From an uncultured Mycoplasmatota bacterium (GTDB lineage: Bacteria; Bacillota_I; Bacilli_A; RF39; UBA660), in assembly GCA_948466395.1 (NCBI GenBank), contig CAOKAG010000010.1, positions 1-39,903 on the forward strand: 39,903 nucleotides of DNA. Reading direction: 5' to 3'. The translations under genes were made by a program, and so were the position numbers. Positions 8,091 to 17,209 of the stretch are shown here, one piece after another. Position 1 is the stretch's first letter; the number at the start of each line of letters is the position of its first letter. The notes under the pieces were generated by a model. It worked only from the letters and a program-made list of their open reading frames with translations. It made no database searches and had not been told where the DNA came from.

Positions 8091-8759
8091 CTACTTATTA
8101 CTCAAATCCCAATCAATTGGCTGTAACCCTTTTTTTTCTAAAAATTCATTGGTTTTAGAAAAAGGTTTGCTTCCAAAAAAACCATAATTAGCTGAAAAAG
8201 GACTCGGATGAGCACTTGTTAACACCAAATGCTGAGGATTAGTAATCAAAACTTTCTTTTCCTTAGCAAAATTGCCCCAAAGAATAAATACAACAGGTTC
8301 TTCTTTCTCATTTAATACTCGAATAATATAATCCGTAAGTCTTTCCCAACCTAAATTGCGATGACTGGCTGGGGTATCTTTCACAACGGTTAAAACTGCA
8401 TTAAGCATTAAAACGCCTTGCTTAGCCCATTTAGTTAAATCGCCTTCTTCATAAGGAGAAATACCCAAATCACTTTCAAGTTCTTTGTAAATATTTTTTA
8501 ATGAAGGAGGAAGTTTTATCCCTTTCTGAACTGAAAAAGATAACCCATGAGCTTCTCCTTCTCCGTGATAAGGATCTTGTCCTACAATAACGACTTTGAC
8601 CTCTTTATAAGGGGTTAATTTGAGCGCATTAAAAACATAATCCTTAGGAGGAAAAATGGTTTTACTATAGTACTCTTCTTCTACAAGATGATAAAACTTT
8701 TTAAAACCCTCACTTTCAAAGACTATTTTTAACACGTCATCCCAATCATTTTGAATCAT
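8091..8759 (-). CDS. ung: Uracil-DNA glycosylase
   Basis: This family 1 enzyme removes uracil from DNA as the first step of base-excision repair in the cytoplasm. It is 222 aa, the usual length. The water-activating motif GQDPYHG has the catalytic Asp at residue 62, LMLNAVLTV and the FILWG strand follow, and the leucine-loop motif HPSPFSANYGFFG contains the catalytic His. It follows the transporter remnant by only six bases, so it was probably the second gene of that transcript and may still depend on its promoter. Confidence 0.97.
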   Translation of the reverse strand: MIQNDWDDVLKIVFESEGFKKFYHLVEEEYYSKTIFPPKDYVFNALKLTPYKEVKVVIVGQDPYHGEGEAHGLSFSVQKGIKLPPSLKNIYKELESDLGISPYEEGDLTKWAKQGVLMLNAVLTVVKDTPASHRNLGWERLTDYIIRVLNEKEEPVVFILWGNFAKEKKVLITNPQHLVLTSAHPSPFSANYGFFGSKPFSKTNEFLEKKGLQPIDWDLSNK

Positions 8760-8765
8760 ATCTAA

Positions 8766-9931
8766 CTACCTACTTTCTTGATTTCTTAAATAAAGCGCAT
8801 AAAACGCTAAAATTATTTGAAGAATAATAGACACACTACTAACTAAAAAGATATAGCGTATGCCATATAAAAGAGCTATACCACACAAGAATACACCAAT
8901 ACTTGTTGCCACATACTCAATCATTTCTTTTAAATTATTAAAAGCTAACTGATCTTCATCATTATAACGATTAACATAAGGAGCATCCGTAATATCAATA
9001 TACGCATCACTACTAAGTTCCACAAAAATAAAAGCGAGTAAAATGAGTATTTTTTGATTAAAAAGAAAAGCCGAAATATACAAAAGAAGCCGTATTCCAA
9101 ACTTTAACGAAAGATTAATGTAATTATTTTTTAAAGTAAATTTCGCAATAACTAAAGAACCTACAATGACAGAACCCATTCCTAACAGAATGCTATAATT
9201 GGAAATAGTACGTGCTGAAAAATCAAAATAATCCGCTAATAATAAAACTTGTAACTCGGTAATACAACTAAATGACATCTCCCCAAAAAACACATAGCCT
9301 AAATAGACTCGAGAAATTTTATCCTTTTTTAGATTTAAAGTTTTCAAACTTTTTCGAGATTCAACCTTCTTCTCTTTTTTTACATAGGATTCTAAATTCG
9401 TTTTATATAAAATAATAAACGTTATAAAAGTAAGAATACTAGCAATCAAAATATAAAAATTATAACTAATCTCAAAACTACCAATACTTTTTCCAAACAA
9501 AAGGCCTGTAAAAAAAATACCAATATAATAAAAAGCATCATAAATAAGATCTCGAATCGCATAAATCTTATCTTCTTTTTTTATCAACGTAATTAAAGGA
9601 TACAAGGAAATCCATAACTCCACATCAATAACATAATCAATTATTATCAAAAATTTAATCAAAACATTTAATCCAGTTTGATTTAAAAAAAATAATAAAA
9701 GCATAACAATGGCTTTAAAGAAAAACAAAGAACAAGAAAACGTCTTCAATTTATCTTTTGTAATAAATTGCGAACACAAAAATATGACCGAAACGGATAA
9801 AATAGAACATAGACTAAAAACCGTACTAACTGATTTTGTGCCATCCACAATTCTTGAAAAATATAAAAAACACCACTTGATAAGGAATACAACCCTAAAA
9901 TAACAAACTATCTTTTTAGTTCTTTATTCAA
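8766..9931 (-). pseudogene. MFS-type transporter with broken N-terminus
   Basis: The open part (360-aa ORF, 8766-9848) is a polytopic membrane protein with about ten hydrophobic segments and a central basic loop (KKEKKVESRKSLK), typical of major facilitator family efflux proteins. The missing first helix is readable upstream in other frames. A TTG at 9931 behind GAAAGGA gives LNKELKR, then an in-frame TAG (9908-9910), then FVILGLYSLSSGVFYIF and WMAQNQLV; a single-base shift at a T5 run near 9816-9820 joins this to the open frame at FSLCSILSVSV. A stop plus a frameshift suggest inactivation. Partial synthesis from the GTG at 9848 cannot be excluded. Confidence 0.65.
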
Positions 9932-9966
9932 TACGACCCACATCCTTTCAAACCTAAACTCGAGTA

Positions 9967-10404
9967 TTACTTATGATAATTTTCATGATTGTTAATTTTA
10001 AATGCTCGATAGATTTGTTCAAGTAATATCCCTCGAAACAATCCATGTGGGAAAGTCATTTTAGACAGGGATAAAGGAAAATCACTTCTTTCTTTTATTT
10101 TAGCTGACAAACCTAAAGAACTTCCTATAACAAAAGTGATACAACTGGTTTTGATGAATGTAGAATCAAGCCTATTAGCAAAGGCTACACTATCTAAACA
10201 TTGACCTTCTATTTCTAAAGTAATCACATAATCTTTTTCTCCTATGTGTTTTAAAATACTCTTTTCTTCACGCTCTAAACTCTCTTCATCTTTTAATTCA
10301 ATGATTTCTATTTTATGATATTTAGAGATTCTTTTGGTATAATCAGCAACTAATTCGGTTAGATACGATTCCTTTAACTTCCCTAAACAAATAATTTTTA
10401 ACAT
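9967..10404 (-). CDS. rlmH: 23S rRNA pseudouridine-1915 N3-methyltransferase
   Basis: This SPOUT-class methyltransferase modifies m3-pseudouridine 1915 in helix 69 of 23S rRNA on the assembled ribosome. Visible motifs are the N-terminal LKIICLGKLKESY, the SAM-binding knot FVIGSSLGLS, and the C-terminal SKMTFPHGLFRGILLEQIYRAFKI ending in YHK. At 145 aa it is about 14 residues shorter than most, the loss lying in the linker before the knot. It overlaps walJ by seven bases and is the last gene of the rplI-dnaB-M23-walJ-rlmH run. Confidence 0.95.
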   Translation of the reverse strand: MLKIICLGKLKESYLTELVADYTKRISKYHKIEIIELKDEESLEREEKSILKHIGEKDYVITLEIEGQCLDSVAFANRLDSTFIKTSCITFVIGSSLGLSAKIKERSDFPLSLSKMTFPHGLFRGILLEQIYRAFKINNHENYHK

Positions 10405-11159
10405 ACAACCTCAGTAATTTCAGATTGCTTAGCACATTCAATATTTGAAAAATCAATATCATATTCCTTAAACGTTTCATGAATCATTTCTAATGCTTTC
10501 TCACTGGTATTATTAATATGACTTAAATGCATTAAAATAATTTTTTTCGTATGAGGACCAATCAGTTTCGTTAAGTAAAAGGAAGAATCCTTATTCGATA
10601 AATGACCATAACTTCCCACTACTCGTGTTTTTAACCATTTAGGATAAGGTCCATTCATAAGCATTTCAATATCATGGTTACTTTCGAATAAATAAATATC
10701 TTTATCTTTTAAAAGATTAAAATATTTTCGATTAATATACCCTGTGTCCGTCACATACACAACCGATTCTTTATGACTTTCTATAATAAAATTTCTAGCA
10801 TCTGGCGCATCATGAGAAGACTTAATTGAACTAATTTTAACATCTTTTAAATAAATAGTATCTTCAAATAAAATTAAGTTTTCATACTCTTTAAGATTTT
10901 CTAAATCGGGTAACATTTCTTTACTCACATAAACAGGCGTTTTATAACGGTTAGTAAAAGTTTTTAAAGCACTTGTATGATCTTTATGGGTATGAGAAAT
11001 AATAATGGCATCAATGTCTTTTGGATTCACTTCAATACTTTCTAATTTTTCGCGTATATATTTTGCATTTTTACCTAAATCCAAAATTATTTTAGACTCC
11101 TGAGTTTCAATATAGGTAGCATTACCTTCACTACCACTGGCTAAAACAACGACTTTCAT
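10398..11159 (-). CDS. walJ: MBL-fold WalJ/YycJ-type hydrolase
   Basis: The protein is 253 aa with the N-terminal LASGSEGNATYIE, the metal motif SHTHKDH (about residues 55-61), YVTDTGY and a late HLSHIN, matching the WalJ/YycJ group of beta-lactamase-fold phosphodiesterases. In Bacillus this gene follows the walRK operon and is linked to cell-wall and replication control; exonuclease activity has been suggested. Here the two-component genes are absent and it lies between an M23 hydrolase (one-base overlap) and rlmH. The YycJ-RlmH neighbourhood is conserved near the Firmicutes origin. Confidence 0.88.
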   Translation of the reverse strand: MKVVVLASGSEGNATYIETQESKIILDLGKNAKYIREKLESIEVNPKDIDAIIISHTHKDHTSALKTFTNRYKTPVYVSKEMLPDLENLKEYENLILFEDTIYLKDVKISSIKSSHDAPDARNFIIESHKESVVYVTDTGYINRKYFNLLKDKDIYLFESNHDIEMLMNGPYPKWLKTRVVGSYGHLSNKDSSFYLTKLIGPHTKKIILMHLSHINNTSEKALEMIHETFKEYDIDFSNIECAKQSEITEVVC

Positions 11160-12658
11160 TATCTAAACAAACTCCATGGATTAATCCAAGTTCCTTTATT
11201 TGGTTCTCCTTTAGAAACACCAAAATGCAAATGTGTACCTGTTGATGAACCACTACTTCCCATATAGCCAATCACTTGACCACGCGTCACCTGATCCCCA
11301 ATATTAACGTTTACGTTATTGGTTAAATGGGCATACATAGTATAATAGCCATTCTCATGACGAATCACCACATAATTTCCATACGTCCCACCACATTGAT
11401 TACGGTAATACCCCACATTAGGACAAGTATGAAATTGATCCACCACTTCACCCGCTTGAGAAGCGTAAATAGGTGAGCCCATTCCTGTTCCAGAAATATC
11501 AATCGCATCGTGAAAAGATCCCCAACGCCATTCAAAACCAGAAGTAATAACATAAGGACGATTCGTTGGCCAGCCCCAATATTTACCATTATCTTGATAA
11601 CCACCTGTTGGTTTATATCCACCTTTTGTTGTAATTTCATTTTGAGTCTCTCGAATCACAACATCACTAATCTTATCAAAACCTTGATTCTCTTCCCCAT
11701 TTACAATTTGTGTTCTCTTACTCGTTCGAACAATGCCTGGAATTCCTACTTGTGTAACTTCACTATAATCAAGAGGTTTACTAGAATCATAAACCACTTC
11801 TTTTTCATACACCTGTTCAGCATCTTCAACAGAATAAATGCTTTCTACTAACGTCAAAATCGGATTAATCAAGGTAATATTTACTTTTTCTCCGATTGCC
11901 AAAATACTCTCTTCACTCTTATATTTAGGATTAGCAATTAAAAACTCTTTTGTATTTAACTGATTATCAGAAGAAATAGAAGCAATGGTATCGCCAGATT
12001 TTACTGTATAACTACTTTGTTCTTTATTCGAACCAAAAAGTAAAAATTGAGTGAGTTCAATAGGATCCGTATATATTTTTTGATTCACACTTATATGAGC
12101 AGGTTTAATAGTAATCGTTTCTTCAAAAAACATATTTTCAATAATACGACCTACGTCTTCAATTTCTTCTTGTTTATTATTGATGTATTTATTAAAATCA
12201 CTTTCCTCAACAAAGGCATTAATAACGTTTTTTAAAGACTCTTCGAAAATTTGGTTATTTAAAACATATAAAACTAAATCCGCTTTTCCCTCTTTATTAA
12301 ACTTAATCTTAATCACATAACCTTCAATAGTAAAATCATCTTCATCTTTAATCTTATCATAAATTTCTTGAGCACTAATGACATTTTGATTATAAGTTTT
12401 ATATTCTTTAATTTCAAAACCATTAGGAGGATAAACATGATCCACTTGATATGTTTCCTTAATCTCTTTTTGTTCTTCATTAATAAGTGCATACAACTCA
12501 TCTTGATCATTAATTAAACCTAATTTGTTTCCATTTAAATACACTTGATAAACTTTATAAGCTTGATTATAAAGTCGTTCACTAAACCCCACAATCATGA
12601 ATAAAAAAACCAGTCCCATTGTTATAAAAATGGTGCGTATTTTATCTTTCTTTTTCAT
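11159..12658 (-). CDS. Membrane-anchored LysM/G5/M23 cell-wall peptidase
   Basis: The protein is 499 aa. A signal anchor lies at residues 8-27, then about 180 residues of unrecognised helical ectodomain, a LysM domain (SYTVKSGDTIASIS, about 215-265), a G5 domain (about 265-345), and a C-terminal peptidase M23 domain from about 365. The M23 part has the zinc ligands in FHDAIDI and HLHFG, plus YTMYAHL, so it is likely an active endopeptidase on peptidoglycan cross-bridges outside the cell. Its ATG overlaps the dnaB stop as ATGA and it overlaps walJ by one base, so it is translationally coupled in the replication operon, a typical place for growth-linked hydrolases. Confidence 0.93.
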   Translation of the reverse strand: MKKKDKIRTIFITMGLVFLFMIVGFSERLYNQAYKVYQVYLNGNKLGLINDQDELYALINEEQKEIKETYQVDHVYPPNGFEIKEYKTYNQNVISAQEIYDKIKDEDDFTIEGYVIKIKFNKEGKADLVLYVLNNQIFEESLKNVINAFVEESDFNKYINNKQEEIEDVGRIIENMFFEETITIKPAHISVNQKIYTDPIELTQFLLFGSNKEQSSYTVKSGDTIASISSDNQLNTKEFLIANPKYKSEESILAIGEKVNITLINPILTLVESIYSVEDAEQVYEKEVVYDSSKPLDYSEVTQVGIPGIVRTSKRTQIVNGEENQGFDKISDVVIRETQNEITTKGGYKPTGGYQDNGKYWGWPTNRPYVITSGFEWRWGSFHDAIDISGTGMGSPIYASQAGEVVDQFHTCPNVGYYRNQCGGTYGNYVVIRHENGYYTMYAHLTNNVNVNIGDQVTRGQVIGYMGSSGSSTGTHLHFGVSKGEPNKGTWINPWSLFR

Positions 12659-14016
12659 GAATTCACTCCTTCTTCATTCGCTACTTTCAAATAATTTTTA
12701 AAACAACTTTTATCGAGTTCAAATAAAAGATTGACTAATCCCGTTGAACCTCGACGATGTTTAGCAATAATGAGATCAGCGGGAACAATCGTTTCCTTTT
12801 TCTCACTTGTTTTGGCTTGATTATAATCCGCACGATCAATAAACAAAACCAAATCCGCATCTTGTTCGATAGACCCTGACTCACGCAAATCACTTAATTT
12901 AGGTTGCTTCGATTCCCTTCGTTGTTCTACCCCACGATTTAATTGAGCAAGAGCAATAACTGGAACTTTTAATTCCATAGCCAATGTTTTTAAACTACGA
13001 GAAATGTCAGAGACTTCCACTTGTCTAGACTCAGTTCTAGCGCCACTTGTTAATAACTGTAAATAGTCGATAACCACTAAAGCCAGTCCCTTTTCACCTC
13101 TGGCAAGACTTCGACACTTTGCTTTAATTTCAGGAGCGGTAATAGACGCATTATCTTCAATATAGATATTCGTATCCGCAAGCTGACTCATGGCCTCATT
13201 AAACTTTTTCCAATCGGTATTATTAAGCATCCCTGTCTTTAATTTGTCCGCTTCAATACTTCCCACCGCACTAATCATACGATTAACCAATTGGTCCGCA
13301 CTCATTTCCAAATTAAAAATAGCAATGGCTTTTTCAGTTGTTTTCGCCGCATTCACCGCTAAGTTTAAAGCAAAAGCGGTTTTACCCATACCTGGCCTAG
13401 CCGCAATAATAATAAGTTCACTTTCATGTAAGCCACTTGTTGCTTTATCCAAATCATAAAAACCGGTTTCCAAACCCGTAATAACACTTTTATTACGAGC
13501 CAAAATCTCGATATTTTCTTGAGCTCTTCTTAACGCATCCTTAATTGTAATAAATTCACTGGTTGTTCTTGCTCGTGCCACCAATGCCACTTTTCTTTCC
13601 GCCTGATCTAAAGTCGTACTCAAGTCTTTTTCTTCTTCATAACTCTCAGTAATAATATCCGTCGCCGCATCAATTAAATTTCTTCGAATAGCTTTTTCTT
13701 TAACAATTTTAATGTAAGAATCCACATTAGAAGCATTAACCACCGAATCAATAACTTCAGAAAGATAATCTAAACCTCCAATTGCGTTCAAATTCTTTTG
13801 TTTATCCAGTTCATCCGTGACCGTTGTAATATCAATCGGTGTTCCATTTTTATAAAGATTTTCTAAAGCTTTAAAAATTTTTTTATTGGCGTCATTATAA
13901 AACATCGATTCATTGACTTCTTCAACAATCTTTTCTAAAGCCGACTTATTTAAAAAACAAACCCCTAAAATACTCATCTCAGCTTCTTTATTCTGAGGCA
14001 TTTGTTTCACAGCCAT
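12655..14016 (-). CDS. dnaB: Replicative DNA helicase DnaB
   Basis: This is the hexameric 5'-3' helicase that unwinds the replication fork (called DnaC in Bacillus). It is 453 aa: an N-terminal helical primase-binding domain (MPQNKEAEMSILG start), a linker, and a RecA-like domain with Walker A ARPGMGKTAF, Walker B VVIDYLQLL, and the conserved SDLRESGSIEQDADLVLFI and AKHRRGSTG stretches. AAGGAGG precedes the ATG. It follows rplI by 12 bases. Confidence 0.98.
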   Translation of the reverse strand: MAVKQMPQNKEAEMSILGVCFLNKSALEKIVEEVNESMFYNDANKKIFKALENLYKNGTPIDITTVTDELDKQKNLNAIGGLDYLSEVIDSVVNASNVDSYIKIVKEKAIRRNLIDAATDIITESYEEEKDLSTTLDQAERKVALVARARTTSEFITIKDALRRAQENIEILARNKSVITGLETGFYDLDKATSGLHESELIIIAARPGMGKTAFALNLAVNAAKTTEKAIAIFNLEMSADQLVNRMISAVGSIEADKLKTGMLNNTDWKKFNEAMSQLADTNIYIEDNASITAPEIKAKCRSLARGEKGLALVVIDYLQLLTSGARTESRQVEVSDISRSLKTLAMELKVPVIALAQLNRGVEQRRESKQPKLSDLRESGSIEQDADLVLFIDRADYNQAKTSEKKETIVPADLIIAKHRRGSTGLVNLLFELDKSCFKNYLKVANEEGVNS

Positions 14017-14028
14017 AAAAGCGCCTCC

Positions 14029-14472
14029 TTACTTTTCTTTTAAATGAATCGTCACTTTAAATTGAACTTTTTTATGAAGCACAAATTGGATTTCATAAGA
14101 ACCCAAAGTGGTAATAGTATCAGATAAATGAATACATTTTTTATCTACAGAAATGCCTTGTTCTTTTAATTTATCACTAATTTGCTTAGATGAAACTGAA
14201 CCAAAAGTCTTTCCTTCCTTTCCTGTTTTTAAATAAAAAACTAAATTAGCTTTCTCAATTTTTTCTTTAACTAAAATTAAGGATTCAATTAAATTTTCTT
14301 CATTTATTTTTCTTTCTGTTTGTTCTTGCTCCAATACTTCTTTACTTCTTTTTGAATAAGGAACCGCTAATTTATTTTTAATTAAAAAATTATTAGCATA
14401 ACCATCACTTACTTCTATAATAGCATCCTTTTTTCCTTGTTTCTTTACATCCTGAAGCAATATGACTTTCAT
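14029..14472 (-). CDS. rplI: Ribosomal protein bL9
   Basis: The protein is 147 aa, normal for bL9. The N-terminal rRNA-binding domain has MKVILLQDVKKQGKK and VSDGYANNFLI, then a long helix (about 40-75) and the C-terminal domain with GKTFGSVSSKQI. It is the first gene of the run towards rlmH and has its own extended -10 promoter after the rpsR terminator. Confidence 0.97.
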   Translation of the reverse strand: MKVILLQDVKKQGKKDAIIEVSDGYANNFLIKNKLAVPYSKRSKEVLEQEQTERKINEENLIESLILVKEKIEKANLVFYLKTGKEGKTFGSVSSKQISDKLKEQGISVDKKCIHLSDTITTLGSYEIQFVLHKKVQFKVTIHLKEK

Positions 14473-14499
14473 AAAATCCCAACCTTTCGTTTCTTAAAT

Positions 14500-14509
14500 A
14501 TTATATCAC
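14500..14509 (-). promoter_or_regulatory. Extended -10 promoter of rplI-dnaB operon
   Basis: On the minus strand TGATATAAT is an extended -10 box about 28 bases upstream of the rplI ATG; no convincing -35 box is seen. Confidence 0.5.
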
Positions 14510-14554
14510 ATCTTTTAAAAGAAAGAGAAAATACTAACACAAGTCTTTTATTTT

Positions 14555-14585
14555 TTATCATAAAAAAAATAGACTTTTGTCTATT
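14555..14585 (-). terminator. Terminator of rpsF-ssb-rpsR
   Basis: On the minus strand AATAGAC-AAAA-GTCTATT is followed by a run of T. The stem starts inside the rpsR stop codon, so the end of the gene is part of the hairpin. Confidence 0.88.
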
Positions 14586-14796
14586 TAACATAAGGTATTA
14601 AAGCCATAAATCTAGCATATTTAATTTGTTGAGCAATATGTCTTTGATGTTTTGCACAAGCTCCAGTCATACGACGAGGTAAAATCTTTCCTTTTTCATT
14701 AATATATTTATTAATAATCATAACGTCTTTATAATCAACACTTTTACCAGCACACATTTGACAAATTTTTTTCTTTTTACGACGAAATTCTGGCAT
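14581..14796 (-). CDS. rpsR: Ribosomal protein bS18
   Basis: The 71-aa protein has the bS18 core KILPRRMTGACAKHQRHIAQQIKYARFMALIPY. The N-terminus carries a CQMC pair (residues 13-16); with the later Cys this is the zinc-binding (C+) type of bS18. It binds bS6 on the 30S platform. It follows ssb by 17 bases, with AAGGAAAGGAG before the ATG. Confidence 0.97.
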   Translation of the reverse strand: MPEFRRKKKKICQMCAGKSVDYKDVMIINKYINEKGKILPRRMTGACAKHQRHIAQQIKYARFMALIPYVK

Positions 14797-14813
14797 AATC
14801 TATTCTCCTTTCC

Positions 14814-15278
14814 TTAGAATGGTAAATCATCATCCGTTAAAGCAATTTCTTCTCCAAAGTCTTTGTAAGGATCTTCAGAAATATCTGAAGTTGGAAGATC
14901 ACCCGTTGAATAATGGTCAGTAGGATTAGAACTGTAATTGTTCTCTTTATTTTGACTATCACCTTTGGTTCCTAAAAAAGTAACATTATCACAAATAATA
15001 TCCGTTGTATAACGTTTTGAACCATCTTGAGCATCATAGCTTCCTGTTTGAATACGACCCTCAACAGCAACTTGCGTTCCCTTGACACAATATTTTGCAA
15101 TATTTTCAGCTTGTTTTCTCCAAGCAACACAATTAATAAAATCAGCGCCTCTTTCACCATTTTGATCCTGATAAGTACGTGTAACAGCAAGCGTAAATCG
15201 TGTAACAATTGATCCACTCATAGTACTACGCTTTTCTGGATCTCTAGCAAGTCTTCCAATTAAAATAACTTTATTCAT
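14814..15278 (-). CDS. ssb: Single-stranded DNA-binding protein
   Basis: The 154-aa protein has an OB-fold (MNKVILIGRLARDPE start; FINCVAWRKQAENIAKYCVKG and VEGRIQTGSY) over residues 1-105, then a disordered Ser/Asn-rich linker and the acidic tail DDDLPF that recruits replication and repair partners. It lies between rpsF and rpsR, the standard Firmicutes order. Confidence 0.97.
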   Translation of the reverse strand: MNKVILIGRLARDPEKRSTMSGSIVTRFTLAVTRTYQDQNGERGADFINCVAWRKQAENIAKYCVKGTQVAVEGRIQTGSYDAQDGSKRYTTDIICDNVTFLGTKGDSQNKENNYSSNPTDHYSTGDLPTSDISEDPYKDFGEEIALTDDDLPF

Positions 15279-15283
15279 AATTC

Positions 15284-15574
15284 TTACTCCTCATCTAATC
15301 GAATGATTAAATGTCTTAAAATATTTTCATTTAATGAAGCTTTACGATCAAGCTCACTTCGAGCAGCATTATCAGCTTCAATATGCATAACGTAATAATA
15401 ACCACTGATTTCTTTTTTAATCGGATAAGCTAATTTTTTCTCACCAAGCTCATTAAAATCAACAACTTTACCTTTATTATCAGTCACAATTGTTTTCATA
15501 GATTCAGCACATTTTTTAATATCCGCACTTTCTTGTGCAGACTTAACAATAAACATTACTTCATATTTTTTCAT
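15284..15574 (-). CDS. rpsF: Ribosomal protein bS6
   Basis: The 96-aa protein has the bS6 signature KYEVMFIV, LGEKKLAYPIKKE and GYYYVMHIEAD. It pairs with bS18 on the 30S platform. It is the first gene of rpsF-ssb-rpsR, with a perfect AAGGAGGTG ribosome site and a leader that probably binds the S6:S18 complex. Confidence 0.97.
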   Translation of the reverse strand: MKKYEVMFIVKSAQESADIKKCAESMKTIVTDNKGKVVDFNELGEKKLAYPIKKEISGYYYVMHIEADNAARSELDRKASLNENILRHLIIRLDEE

Positions 15575-15641
15575 ATTCTACACCTCCTTATGGTCTAACT
15601 CGGCTTCAGTTTTCCTAAAGCAAGGAGTAAATTCATACTCG
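15575..15641 (-). promoter_or_regulatory. Probable S6:S18-binding leader of rpsF
   Basis: The transcript leader can fold two hairpins: GAGTA-TGAATT-TACTC within an outer AAGC/GCTT pairing, then CTTTAG-GAAAA-CTGAAG directly followed by CCGAG. A CCG next to a hairpin upstream of rpsF is the mark of the known S6:S18 autoregulatory leader, which mimics the 16S rRNA site. I matched this from memory of the motif, not with a covariance model. Confidence 0.55.
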
Positions 15642-15647
15642 CTTAAG

Positions 15648-15676
15648 ATTATAACAAAAATAACCTTTAATGTAAA
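15648..15676 (-). promoter_or_regulatory. Strong promoter of rpsF-ssb-rpsR
   Basis: On the minus strand TTTACA (15671-15676), 17 bases, TATAAT (15648-15653), with a TGT extension before the -10 box. This is the best consensus promoter in the window. Confidence 0.8.
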
Positions 15677-15738
15677 CTATTTATTTTTTTTAAAATTATG
15701 ACTAAAACTTTATAATTGAATAACCAAAAAAATGATTT

Positions 15739-16452
15739 TCACTCATCTTTATAAGGTACTCTTATTCGTTCTAAATTAAAAAGACTTCCATCATTACTTT
15801 TTTCTTTTAGCGTGTCAAAAACTTTTTTGTATTCCCCTTTCATTTCTTCATAAGTTGGGTTAACCAAAAGTAAAAGCCTCACTAAAACCATAAATCTTTC
15901 ATGGTTCGATAAATAGCTATAAATAGCATTAATAGTAAGCGCATCTAATGCAAGAACCATTTTCATTTGTAAATAATCTGGAACTTTTAAAAAAAATCCA
16001 GCGTCATCTCCTAATTCACAAGTTAATTGATAAAACAGTTTTAAATTACCTTTAAACATCCTATTCTTTATTATATTTTCTAACAAAACGACTTGATTTT
16101 GAGACTGAATTTCTTTAAATAAAGGCCGAATCTCAACCTCGTTTTGCTTACGCTTTAAACTAGATTCATTAGCACAATCATCTAAAACATTTGTTATTTT
16201 AATGTTTTTTTTCAAAATATAGACTCTTAAAAATTCAATATCACTGGGTATAAAATTACCTGACTGAATTCTTTTTCTTTTGATATTGGCTAAAATTTTT
16301 TCTTTTTCAGAATCAAACCAAGCTTTTTCATTTTGAAATCTATAAGTATAAGAATCTATATTTTCTAAAGTTCCACTCATCACTTCATGAGGGATCGTTT
16401 CATTTTCAAAACCAAAAGTTTTTATTTCTACCATTAATCGACACAATTCCAT
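15739..16452 (-). CDS. Unrecognised 237-aa protein
   Basis: I do not recognise this protein. It starts at an ATG with GGAGGG six bases upstream, so the start is firm. It is soluble, charged and mostly helical, with no membrane segment or signal peptide; residues 45-65 are very basic (KEKILANIKRKRIQSG), and the C-terminal half contains a hydrophobic helical stretch (MKMVLALDALTINAIYSYL). It lies downstream of the Bax-inhibitor terminator and just upstream (divided by the rpsF promoter) of the replication block. A weak hairpin with a T-run overlaps its end. Confidence 0.6.
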   Translation of the reverse strand: MELCRLMVEIKTFGFENETIPHEVMSGTLENIDSYTYRFQNEKAWFDSEKEKILANIKRKRIQSGNFIPSDIEFLRVYILKKNIKITNVLDDCANESSLKRKQNEVEIRPLFKEIQSQNQVVLLENIIKNRMFKGNLKLFYQLTCELGDDAGFFLKVPDYLQMKMVLALDALTINAIYSYLSNHERFMVLVRLLLLVNPTYEEMKGEYKKVFDTLKEKSNDGSLFNLERIRVPYKDE

Positions 16453-16490
16453 AAATACCCTCCAAAATCATTTTAACAAAATGAACCAAA

Positions 16491-16514
16491 AGAAAAAAGA
16501 CCCATTAGTCTTTT
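16491..16514 (-). terminator. Terminator of the Bax-inhibitor-like gene
   Basis: On the minus strand AAAAGAC-TAATGG-GTCTTTT with trailing T residues. The left arm is the last codons and stop of the gene. Confidence 0.75.
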
Positions 16515-17152
16515 GATTTTCCAAGTAAATTCAATAAATCTAAGAAAATATTAATATAATCTAAGTATAAATTTAAAGCGCCGACGATACTTAAATTATC
16601 TTCTGGAATAGTACTGTTCTCAGCTAGTCTCTTAATCTTTTGAACATCATAAGCCGTAAATCCCATAAAGACAACCATACTAACTAAAGTTAATACAAAA
16701 TCGAATTGTTCGTAATTCAAAAAAAGATTAACTAAAAAGCAAATAATTACGCCAAATAAAATCATCATCAAATAGGTTCCTAGTTTTGTTAAATCCAATT
16801 TTGTAAAATAGCCAAGAAGACCAAAAACAAGAAAAACAACCGCCGCAATTAGAAAAACATACAAAATAGATGATAAACTATAAATAACAAAGATTGAAGA
16901 TAATGAAAGACCTGTCACAAAACTATAAATAATAAAACAAATTCTAGCCATAGTTTTACTCATCGAATGCACTTTTGCTGATAAAAAGATGACTAACAAT
17001 AACTCTACAATACATAAAACAATATAAATTGAATTTTTATAAATATTAATAATCATCGTTTCATTAGAAGCCACACCATAGCCAGTAATAAAAGTGACCA
17101 ATAGTCCTATAAACATCCAAATAAATGTTTTACTCATTAATTTACTTTCCAT
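16505..17152 (-). CDS. Bax inhibitor-1/YccA family membrane protein
   Basis: The protein is 215 aa with seven hydrophobic segments and the family's C-terminal pattern FMGFTAYDVQKIKRLAE followed by GALNLYLDYINIFLDLLNL. Bacterial members such as YetJ are pH-sensitive calcium leak channels, while YccA interacts with FtsH; which applies here is unknown. GGAGG precedes the ATG and a promoter lies just upstream. Confidence 0.9.
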   Translation of the reverse strand: MESKLMSKTFIWMFIGLLVTFITGYGVASNETMIINIYKNSIYIVLCIVELLLVIFLSAKVHSMSKTMARICFIIYSFVTGLSLSSIFVIYSLSSILYVFLIAAVVFLVFGLLGYFTKLDLTKLGTYLMMILFGVIICFLVNLFLNYEQFDFVLTLVSMVVFMGFTAYDVQKIKRLAENSTIPEDNLSIVGALNLYLDYINIFLDLLNLLGKSKD

Positions 17153-17178
17153 ACGATTCCTCCTAAATCAATATATGT

Positions 17179-17206
17179 ATTATATCACGCTTCCATACAA
17201 AAGCAA
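17179..17206 (-). promoter_or_regulatory. Promoter of the Bax-inhibitor-like gene
   Basis: On the minus strand TTGCTT (17201-17206), 16 bases, TATAAT (17179-17184), with a TGA extension. The -35 box lies just after the ychF stop codon. Confidence 0.6.
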
Positions 17207-17209
17207 AGA

